Shown here in pieces: positions 31,436-38,948 of a stretch of 64,000 nucleotides of DNA. Position numbers and translations under genes: made by a program. The notes below the pieces were generated by a model, which ran no database searches, was not told the origin of the DNA, and saw nothing but the letters and a program-made list of their open reading frames with translations. This DNA comes from CAZGTQ01 sp964528575 (GTDB taxonomy: Bacteria; Planctomycetota; UBA1135; GCA-002686595): the NCBI GenBank assembly GCA_964528575.1, contig CAZGTQ010000270.1:1-64000 (forward strand). The letters are read 5' to 3'. The first letter of the stretch is position 1. Each line of letters starts with the position of its first letter.

Positions 31436-32674
31436 ATGATCGCCGCGGCGCTCGCCCTCCTGCCGGCCGCCGCGACGCCCGCGCAGGACGGCTGGGACTG
31501 GAGCTTCGGCGGCGAGCTGCGCGCGCGCTACGAGCGCTACGCGAACGACGAGTGGGGTGCGGCGGCCGTCCCGGACCACGACTACGCGTGGTGGCGCGCG
31601 CTCCCGTTCGTCGAGGGGCGCCACGTGAGCGGAGTGCGCGTCCGGGCGCAGCTCATCGCGGCGTTCGAGAGCGGCGACGAAGCGGGGCTCGCGCCGGTCG
31701 ACGAGGACCGCCTCGACGTGCTCGAGGCGTTCGGCGACGTGCCGGTCGGGTCCGTGACGATGCGGGCGGGGCGGCAGGTCCTCGCGCTCGGCTCCGAGCG
31801 GCTGATCTCCGCGCGCTACGGCCCGAACGTGCCGCGCGCGTTCGACGCGGTGGGCGCGGTCGCCCGCGCCGGTCCGTGGCAGGTCGACGCGCTGTGGGGG
31901 CGACCGGTCGTGAACGAGCCCGGCGCGTTCGACGACGCGGCGGACGACTCGACGTCGCTCTGGACGGTGTACGCGACACGGCCGCTCGCGGACGATCAGG
32001 GGCTCGACGTCTACGCGATCGGCCTCGACGAGGACGAAGCGACGTTCGACGAGGGGACGGCGGCCCACCGGCGGCTCACGCTCGGCACGCGCGTGTTCGG
32101 GAGCGACGGCCCGTGGGACTGGAACTTCGAGCTGATGGGGCAGACGGGCGCGTTCGGCGGCGGCGACGTGCGCGCGTGGTCGTTCGCCTCCGACACGGGG
32201 CGCGTGCTCGCGAGCGTGCCGCTGCGCCCGCGGCTCGGGTTGAGGGCGAACGTGATCAGCGGCGACGACGAGCCCGGCGACGGCGAGCTCGAGACGTTCG
32301 ACCCGCTCTTCCCCAAGGGCAAGTACTTCGGCGAAGCGGGGCTGATCGGGCCGTACAACCTGGTGAACGTGCACCCGTCGCTCGACGTCGCGCTCTCCGA
32401 GCGCTGGACGCTCTCGCTCGCGTCGGTCCTCTACTGGCGCGAGAGCACGGGCGACGGCATCTACGGGAACGCGGGGCAGTTGCTGCGGCCGAGCGGCGGC
32501 TCGTCCGAGCGCTTCGTCGGCAGCCAGTTCGACGCCGCGCTGGCGTACCGGCCGAGCGAGCGCGTCGAGCTCTCCGTCGGCTGGTCGACGTTCCTCCCCG
32601 GCGCGTTCGTCGACGACACCGGGCCGGACGAGACGGTGCGCTTCCTGGGCGTCGAGCTGCGCATCGTGCGCTGA
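31436..32674 (+). CDS. Alginate-export-family outer-membrane porin
   Basis: 412 residues. A short leader (MIAAALALLPAAATPAQ) is followed by a beta-strand-rich protein with Alginate_exp hallmarks: WDWSFGGELRARYERY, VRVRAQLIAAFESGDE, and the block VTMRAGRQVLALGSERLIS, which recurs in this family. The C-terminus ends in a terminal beta strand (RFLGVELRIVR). Such proteins form 18-stranded outer-membrane barrels that pass anionic sugars or aromatic compounds. Being 20 nt after the SDR, it likely supplies the substrate path for the enzymes upstream. A chemical role other than alginate is likely. Confidence 0.85.
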   Translation: MIAAALALLPAAATPAQDGWDWSFGGELRARYERYANDEWGAAAVPDHDYAWWRALPFVEGRHVSGVRVRAQLIAAFESGDEAGLAPVDEDRLDVLEAFGDVPVGSVTMRAGRQVLALGSERLISARYGPNVPRAFDAVGAVARAGPWQVDALWGRPVVNEPGAFDDAADDSTSLWTVYATRPLADDQGLDVYAIGLDEDEATFDEGTAAHRRLTLGTRVFGSDGPWDWNFELMGQTGAFGGGDVRAWSFASDTGRVLASVPLRPRLGLRANVISGDDEPGDGELETFDPLFPKGKYFGEAGLIGPYNLVNVHPSLDVALSERWTLSLASVLYWRESTGDGIYGNAGQLLRPSGGSSERFVGSQFDAALAYRPSERVELSVGWSTFLPGAFVDDTGPDETVRFLGVELRIVR

Positions 32675-32708
32675 CAGGGCAGAATGCCGGGCCGCGAGGG
32701 ACGCAGCC

Positions 32709-35435
32709 ATGGACGACGGGTCGAGCGTGCGCGCGTTGATCGAAGAGGCCCTCGAGTCGGGGCGCCCGGCTGCGGACGTGTGTCGCGAGCGGCCCGAGCT
32801 CGCCGCCGCGGTCGAAGCGGGCCTGCGCCGCGCGCGCGCGCTCGACGCGGAGCTCGCGGCGCTCTTTCCGAGCTCGGGCGACGGCGGCGCTCCGCGCCAG
32901 GCGCCTGCGCGCGGCAACTTGCCCGCGGTGCCGGGCTACGACGTGCACGGCGTGCTCGGCCACGGGGGCATGGGCATCGTCTACCGCGCGACGCACCGGC
33001 AGCTCGGCCGGCCGGTCGCGCTCAAGATGCTGCTCGCGGGCGGCTACGCCGCGCCGGCCGAGATCGGGCGCTTCCTGCGCGAGGCCGAGGCGGTCGCGCG
33101 CCTGCGACACCCGAACATCGTCCAGGTGTACGACGTCGGCGAGCACGACGGCTGGCCGTACTTCACGATGGAGCTCGTCGAGGGCGGCACGCTCGCGAGC
33201 GAGCTCGCGCAGCGGCCCCGGACGCCGCGCGAGGCCGCGGCGCTGCTCGTCACGCTGGCGGAAGCGGTCGACGCCGCGCACCGGAGCGGGATCGTGCACC
33301 GCGACCTCAAGCCCGCGAACGTGCTCGTCGGAGCCGACGGCGCGCTCAAGATCACCGACTTCGGCCTCGCGCGACGCATCGACGCGGACCCGAGCTTCAC
33401 GGCGACCGGCGCGCGTCTGGGGACGCCGAGCTACATGGCGCCCGAGCAGGCGCTCGGCCGGTCGCGCGCGATCGGTCCGGCCGTCGACGTATACGCGCTC
33501 GGAGCGCTGCTCTACGAGATGCTGACCGGTCGGCCGCCGTTCCGCGGCGAGACCGCTGCGGATACCGAACGGCAGGTGATCGAGGACGAGCCGACCGCTC
33601 CCTCGCGCTTGCACCCGAAGGTGCCGCGCGACCTCGAGACGATCGCGCTGAAGTGCCTGCGCAAGGAGCCCGCACAGCGCTACGCGACGGCGCGCGAGCT
33701 CGCCGGCGACGCGCTCCATTTCCTGCGCGGCGAGCCGATCTCCGCGCGGCCGCTCGGGCGCGTCCAGCGCGGCGTGCGCTGGGTGCGGCGCAACCCGACG
33801 CACGCGGGCCTGGTCGCCGCGGTGGCAGCGCTCGTCGTGCTCGGCGCGGGAGCGGGCGCGCGCGAATGGGCGTTCGCGACATCGCGCCGCGCCGAGGAGG
33901 CGAAGTGGGAGGAGCGCCTCGCGTTCGTGCACGGGCTGCAGGAGGACGGGCGCTTCGCGGAAGCGCGCGCGATCCTCGCGCGGATCCCGGACGCGGGCTC
34001 GGGCGAGCTGCGGCGGCGCATCGAGCGGGCGCAGGGCGAGCTCGACGTGCTCGAGCGGCTCGACGCGATCCGCCTCGAACGCGGCTTCTCGCGCGCCGGC
34101 GACCGCTTCGACGCGGCGGCGGACGCCGCGTACGAGCAGGCGTTCGCGAGCGCGGGCCTCGGCACGATCGGCGCGCCGCCGGCGGACGTCGCCGAGCGCA
34201 TCGTGGCCACCGGCGTGCGCGCCGCGCTCGTCGCGGCGCTCGACGACTGGGCGCTGTGCGTGCGCGACCGAGCCCGTCTGGAGTGGATCTTCGACGTCGC
34301 GCGCCGCGCCGATCCCGACCCGTGGCGCGACCGCGTCCGGGATCCGTCGCAGTGGGAGGATCCGAGCGCGCTCGCCGCGCTCGCCGCCGAGGCGCCCGCG
34401 GGCGAGAGCGTGCCGCTGCTGCTCGTCGTGTGCGGACTGCTCGACGGGCACGGCGGCGACGGCACGGCGCTCTTGCGTCGCGTGCAGCAGAGCAGGCCCG
34501 ACGACTTCTGGATCAACTTCTCCCTCGCTTCCGCGCTCGCTCCCCACGAGGACTCGATCGGCTTCTACCGCGCGGCGCTCGCGGTGCGCCCCCGCGCGCT
34601 GGCGGCGCAAGTCGACCTCGCGAACGCGCTCGCCGCCGGAGGCCGCGACGCCGAGGCGCTGGAGTGCTGGCGGGTCGCGCTCGAGATGGCGCCGGACGCG
34701 GCTTCGGTCCACGAGAGCCTCGCGGCGTTCCACCTCGGGCGGCGCGCTCTCGACGCGGCGGTCGAGCACGCGAGCGCGGCGGTCCGTCTCGACGCGACGA
34801 GGTCGGCGGGTCATCGTTTCCTCGGCCTCGCACTCCTGCAGAGCGGCGACTACGCGGGCGGCGCAGCGGCGCTGCGTGCCGCGCTCGCGCTGGTCGGTCG
34901 CGACGACCCGGTGCGCGCCGAGCTCGCCGACGGCGCGCGCTACGGCGACGAGATGACGGCTCTCGCGGAGCGGCTCGACGGCGTCGCCTCCGATGCGGAC
35001 GAGCCGGCGGGGGACCTCGAGAGCGCGCAGCTCGCGGTCCTCGCGTCCCAGCGACAGCGGTACGCCCTCGCCGCGCGGCTCTACGAGCGCGCTCTGGAAG
35101 GGTCCTTCGCGACGGGCGACTTGCACACGAGCCTGCGCTACCCGGCGGCGTCGGCCGCTGCGCTCGCCGGCGGTGAGTCGGACGTCGACGCGGCCGGGGT
35201 GAGCGCGGCCGAGCGAGAGCGCTGGCGCGGCCGCGCCCTCGCGTGGATGCGCGCCGACCTCGAGGCGTGGTCGCGCGCTCTCGCCGCCGACGATCCGGAG
35301 CTGCTCCCGTACGTCGTCCCGCGCCTCGAGCAGTGGCGCGCCGACCCCGAGCTCGACGCGCTGCGCGAGGGCGCGGACGCCCTCGCGTTCTGGCGCGACG
35401 TCGACGCGCTGCTCGCGCGCGCGCGCGGCGAGTGA
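32709..35435 (+). CDS. Transmembrane Ser/Thr protein kinase with TPR tail
   Basis: 908 residues, AGGGA before the ATG. An N-terminal helical segment (about 1-70) precedes the kinase domain (78-340): loop VLGHGGMGIVY, Lys106, HRDLKPANVL (Asp199, Asn204), DFG (217-219) and APEQ all intact. A transmembrane helix at about 370-390 (GLVAAVAALVVLGAGAGA) leads to a long C-terminal repeat region (LPLLLVVCGLLDGHGGDGTAL, SVHESLAAFHLGRRALDAAV) of TPR type. No sigma factor is adjacent; the next gene is an alpha/beta hydrolase 78 nt downstream, probably unrelated. Partner unknown. Confidence 0.95.
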   Translation: MDDGSSVRALIEEALESGRPAADVCRERPELAAAVEAGLRRARALDAELAALFPSSGDGGAPRQAPARGNLPAVPGYDVHGVLGHGGMGIVYRATHRQLGRPVALKMLLAGGYAAPAEIGRFLREAEAVARLRHPNIVQVYDVGEHDGWPYFTMELVEGGTLASELAQRPRTPREAAALLVTLAEAVDAAHRSGIVHRDLKPANVLVGADGALKITDFGLARRIDADPSFTATGARLGTPSYMAPEQALGRSRAIGPAVDVYALGALLYEMLTGRPPFRGETAADTERQVIEDEPTAPSRLHPKVPRDLETIALKCLRKEPAQRYATARELAGDALHFLRGEPISARPLGRVQRGVRWVRRNPTHAGLVAAVAALVVLGAGAGAREWAFATSRRAEEAKWEERLAFVHGLQEDGRFAEARAILARIPDAGSGELRRRIERAQGELDVLERLDAIRLERGFSRAGDRFDAAADAAYEQAFASAGLGTIGAPPADVAERIVATGVRAALVAALDDWALCVRDRARLEWIFDVARRADPDPWRDRVRDPSQWEDPSALAALAAEAPAGESVPLLLVVCGLLDGHGGDGTALLRRVQQSRPDDFWINFSLASALAPHEDSIGFYRAALAVRPRALAAQVDLANALAAGGRDAEALECWRVALEMAPDAASVHESLAAFHLGRRALDAAVEHASAAVRLDATRSAGHRFLGLALLQSGDYAGGAAALRAALALVGRDDPVRAELADGARYGDEMTALAERLDGVASDADEPAGDLESAQLAVLASQRQRYALAARLYERALEGSFATGDLHTSLRYPAASAAALAGGESDVDAAGVSAAERERWRGRALAWMRADLEAWSRALAADDPELLPYVVPRLEQWRADPELDALREGADALAFWRDVDALLARARGE

Positions 35436-35513
35436 GGAGCTGTCCAGCGCCCCCGCTCAGTTCCGCAGGGCGCGCTCACGGGGAGCGACGCCAAGACCGA
35501 GACGGAGGAGCGC

Positions 35514-36338
35514 ATGAGCACGTTCGTCACCGAGGACGGCACCGAGATCTACTTCAAGGACTGGGGCGAGGGGCAACCGGTCGTGTTCTCGCACGGCTGG
35601 CCGCTGTCGTCGGACAGTTGGGAGGACCAGATGGTCTTCCTCGCCGAGCGCGGCTATCGCGCGATCGCGCACGACCGGCGCGGCCACGGCCGCTCGAGCC
35701 AGCCGTGGCGCGGGAACGAGATGAACACGTACGCCGACGACCTCGCGGCGCTGATCGAGGACCTCGACCTCGAGGACGCGGTGCTCGTCGGCTTCTCGAC
35801 GGGCGGCGGCGAGGTCGCGCGCTACGTCGGCCGGCACGGCACGGGCCGGGTCGCGAAGGTCGTGCTGATCGGCGCGGTGCCGCCGCTCATGCTGAAGACG
35901 CCGAAGAACCCCGGCGGATTGCCGATCGAGGTGTTCGACGGCTTCCGCAAGGCGTCGCTCGCCGACCGCTCGCAGCTCTACCGCGACGTCGCCAGCGGGC
36001 CGTTCTACGGCTACGACCGGCCGGGAGCCAAGGTGTCGCAAGGCGTGATCGACGCGTTCTGGATGCAGGGCATGATGGCCGGGCACAAGAACGCCTACGA
36101 CTGCATCGCTGCGTTCTCCGCGACCGACTTCACCGAAGACCTGAAGCAGCTCGACGTGCCGACGCTGATCCTGCACGGCGACGACGATCGCATCGTGCCG
36201 ATCGACGCGTCGGCGCGCGCGGCGGCGAAGCTGGTCGAGGGCTCGAAGCTCGTCGTCTATGCGGGAGCGCCGCACGGGCTCACCGCGACGCACAAAGAGC
36301 GGCTGAACGCGGATCTGCTCGCCTTCGTGCGGAGCTGA
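35514..36338 (+). CDS. Alpha/beta hydrolase, non-heme chloroperoxidase-like
   Basis: 274 residues, with GGAGGAG ahead of the ATG. The alpha/beta hydrolase core is complete: oxyanion HGWPLSSDSWEDQM, the lid-entry HDRRGHGRSSQPW, the nucleophile elbow GFSTGGGEVARY (Ser98), then a second core block HGDDDRIVPI (acid) and PHGLTATH (His). This matches the cofactor-free haloperoxidase/esterase group, in which the elbow normally reads GFSMGGGE; here Met is Thr. Likely a soluble esterase, perhydrolase or lactonase. No signal peptide. Actual substrate unknown. Confidence 0.92.
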   Translation: MSTFVTEDGTEIYFKDWGEGQPVVFSHGWPLSSDSWEDQMVFLAERGYRAIAHDRRGHGRSSQPWRGNEMNTYADDLAALIEDLDLEDAVLVGFSTGGGEVARYVGRHGTGRVAKVVLIGAVPPLMLKTPKNPGGLPIEVFDGFRKASLADRSQLYRDVASGPFYGYDRPGAKVSQGVIDAFWMQGMMAGHKNAYDCIAAFSATDFTEDLKQLDVPTLILHGDDDRIVPIDASARAAAKLVEGSKLVVYAGAPHGLTATHKERLNADLLAFVRS

Positions 36339-36513
36339 CGGACCCCGGGGTCGTCGACGGCGCCGCTGGCCGCTACTCGTCGGCCGTGAGGCGCCGTCGC
36401 CGGCCGCGCTCGTCGCGGATGCGCTCCTCTCGCGCGCCTCGCGCGCGACGTCGCCGAGTCCGCTCCGTCGACGTCGCGCTGCGTGCTGCAGCGCGCGCGC
36501 GGTAGCGCTCGGC

Positions 36514-38874
36514 TCATTCCGCGCGGCCCGCGGCGATCACCACGGTGCAGCGTAGGCCGCCGCCGGGCGCGGGCTCGGGCGTCGCGATCGGCCAGCCATT
36601 CTCGGCGCACTCGCGGCGCGCCTCGTCGTCGAGCCGCGGGTCGTCCGCGAAGCAGATCTCGCCGCGGGCGACCTCGCGATCCTCGGCGCGGATCTCCCAG
36701 TGCACGTGCCGCGGGATGCGCGTGCCCGGATAGCCGCCCGGGACGATCGTGCGCACACGGAACGCGCCCTCGGCGTCCGTGCGCACATAGCCGAACAAGC
36801 GCGGGTTGTCGTCTCCGCCCGCGTCCGCGGGCGCGTAGATGCCGCCGGCGTCGGTCTGGTACACGTGCACGGCCGCGCCAGCGACCGGCGCGCCCGTGTC
36901 CGGGTCGACGACGCGCGCGTGCACGAGGAGCCGCTCGCCCGGCTCGCTCGCGGCGACGAGCTCGAGCGCGCCCTCCGCCGGATGCTCGCGCAGCCAGCCC
37001 TTCAGCGCGCGCCGCCCCGCCGGGTCGCGCAGGAGCGCGGCCGCGCGCTCGTCCGCGAGCAACGTCGCCGCGGTCAGCCGGCCCGCCTCGAGCTCGGCGA
37101 CGAGCTCCGCCGCGCGCGCGTCGCCCGCCGCCGTCCGCTCGCCCGCGGTGCGCCGCTCGTACTCCGCCGTCTCGATCAGCACCATGCCGCACTCGACGCA
37201 GCGGCCCGAGCGCTCGTACACGCGCTCGTGGCAGTCGACCGGGCACGGCGGGCACATCCACGCGCCCGCGCGCGCCGGCCCCTCGGGCGCGTACTCGATC
37301 GTGCAGCCGACCGGCCGCGTCGTCGCGGGCTCGATCGGATCTCCCGCGAGCAGCGCCTCGAGCGCGTCCGCGAGGTACGCCCGGCCCGCGCCCGGCGAGC
37401 CGTCCTGCCGCGTGTCGTCGACGGCGCCCGCGTAGACGAGCCGGCCGGCCGCGTCGACGACGAACGCGTGCGGAGTCGTCACCGCGCCGAACGCGCGACC
37501 GGTCCGTCCGCTCGGATCGAGCAGGTACGGGCCGCTCGCGCCGCGCTCCGCGCGCCAGGCGCGGATCCCCTCGACGCGCTCCTCGCACGTGCTCGACGAG
37601 TCGATCGCGAGCCATGCGACGCGGCCGGCGAACCGCGCGCGCAGCTCCGGGATGGTGCGCGTGTCGTAGTGGTGCTCGACCGCCGGGCACGAGTCGCTCG
37701 TCCACTCGAGGACGACCGGGCGCCCGCGCAGCGCGGACAGCCGGTGCTCGCTCCCGTCGAGGCCGCGCAGCGCGAAGTCGGGCGCCTGCGCGCCGATCCG
37801 CGCGCGCTCGGGCGCCGCGAGCCGGTCGACCTTGCCCTGCGCGCTCGCGCGCACGCGCTCGGCGAAGCCCGGGTCGACCGCGTCGTCGCGCTCGAGCAGC
37901 TCGAGGCAGCGGCGCGCGTGGCGCAGCGCCTCGTCCTCGCGGCCGAGCTCGACGAGCGCGTCCGCGAGGCTGTCCCACACGTTCGCCGACGACGGGAAGC
38001 GCGCCGTGTTCAGCTCGAACGCCGCGAGCGCGTCCGCCGGCCGCCCGGCCCTCTGCAAGAGCGAGTAGCCCGCGAGGTTGACGTCCTGCTCGCTCGGCGG
38101 ATCCTCCAGCGCGTCCCAGAGCGCGAGCGCGGCGTCGACGCCTTCCGCGATCGCCGTGCGCACGAGCGTCGTCGTCGGCGGCGTTCCGTCCGCCGCGAAC
38201 GCGCGCCGGTGGTGCTCCGCGGCGCCCGCGGGATCCCAGCGGTACTCCATGTAGCGCGCCGCCTCGTGCGCGACGTCCTCGCCGAGCAGCCGCGCGACGA
38301 CGTGCAGCGCTCCGTCGATCCCCGCGGACACGCCCGCGGTCGTGACGACGCGACCGTTGTCTACGAAGCGCCGCGCGGGATCGACCTGCGTCGTCGGAGC
38401 GGCGAGCATCAAGCTCTGGATCGAGCCGTGGTGCGTCGTCGCCTCGAGCCCGTCGAGCAGCCCCGCGCGCGCGAACAGCAGCGCGCCGTTGCACACCGAG
38501 AGCGCGACCTCGGCGCGCGCTCCCGCCGTCCGCACCCATTCGACGACCGCGGGCCGCGAGAGCGGGACCGAGCCGCCCGGCACGACGATCAGGTCCGGCG
38601 CCGGGCAGTCCGCGAGCGCGACCTCGGGCACGACCGTCAGGAAGCCCTGGCTGACGATCGGCTCGGTGCTCTCCGCGACCGTGAAGACGCGGAAACGGCG
38701 CCCGTCGCCGGCGCGGGCCGCGGAGAACACCTCGGCTGGCCCGGCGAAGTCGAGCAGCTCGACGCCCGGGTAGACGAGCACCGCGACGTCGCGGACCGTC
38801 GGCTCCTGGGCGGTCGCGAGGACGGGGACGAAGGACAGGACGCCGGCAAGCACGGGTCTCGACAGGGTTCGCAT
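36514..38874 (-). CDS. Exported multi-domain fusion: DJ-1/PfpI + helical repeat + thioredoxin-like + zinc ribbon + intradiol-dioxygenase-like
   Basis: 786 residues with signal peptide 1-22 (PVLAGVLSFVPVLATAQ). Residues 28-215 form a DJ-1/PfpI domain of the isonitrile-hydratase/AraC-type, with the nucleophile elbow SVCNGALLF (Cys128) and the start LDFAGPAEVFSAA. Residues 235-345 look like a TPR-like helical stretch. Residues 355-510 are a thioredoxin-like/redoxin domain with a single redox Cys396 in WTSDSCPAVEHHY and FVVDAAGRLVYAGAVDD. Residues 539-566 hold a Cys-rich zinc ribbon (MCPPCPVDC ... CVECGMVL). Residues 650-745 resemble the C-terminal domain of intradiol dioxygenases, with Tyr680, Tyr715 and the HVH (723-725) pair. 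No part is broken. The combination is new to me; oxidative or metal-stress handling is an inference. Confidence 0.9.
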   Translation of the reverse strand: MRTLSRPVLAGVLSFVPVLATAQEPTVRDVAVLVYPGVELLDFAGPAEVFSAARAGDGRRFRVFTVAESTEPIVSQGFLTVVPEVALADCPAPDLIVVPGGSVPLSRPAVVEWVRTAGARAEVALSVCNGALLFARAGLLDGLEATTHHGSIQSLMLAAPTTQVDPARRFVDNGRVVTTAGVSAGIDGALHVVARLLGEDVAHEAARYMEYRWDPAGAAEHHRRAFAADGTPPTTTLVRTAIAEGVDAALALWDALEDPPSEQDVNLAGYSLLQRAGRPADALAAFELNTARFPSSANVWDSLADALVELGREDEALRHARRCLELLERDDAVDPGFAERVRASAQGKVDRLAAPERARIGAQAPDFALRGLDGSEHRLSALRGRPVVLEWTSDSCPAVEHHYDTRTIPELRARFAGRVAWLAIDSSSTCEERVEGIRAWRAERGASGPYLLDPSGRTGRAFGAVTTPHAFVVDAAGRLVYAGAVDDTRQDGSPGAGRAYLADALEALLAGDPIEPATTRPVGCTIEYAPEGPARAGAWMCPPCPVDCHERVYERSGRCVECGMVLIETAEYERRTAGERTAAGDARAAELVAELEAGRLTAATLLADERAAALLRDPAGRRALKGWLREHPAEGALELVAASEPGERLLVHARVVDPDTGAPVAGAAVHVYQTDAGGIYAPADAGGDDNPRLFGYVRTDAEGAFRVRTIVPGGYPGTRIPRHVHWEIRAEDREVARGEICFADDPRLDDEARRECAENGWPIATPEPAPGGGLRCTVVIAAGRAE

Positions 38875-38948
38875 GCTCCACGTCCGGACCGCGCGCGCGC
38901 CTCTCCCCGACTTTCTCGACTTTTCTCGCGGCCGTACGATGGGCCCCG

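Noticed and set aside
36339..36513. A short Arg-rich frame after the alpha/beta hydrolase as a small gene
   Set aside because: Composition is almost purely Arg/Ser; no ribosome binding site, no support. The stretch otherwise shows a palindrome (36341-36352) and a weak hairpin (36476-36494).
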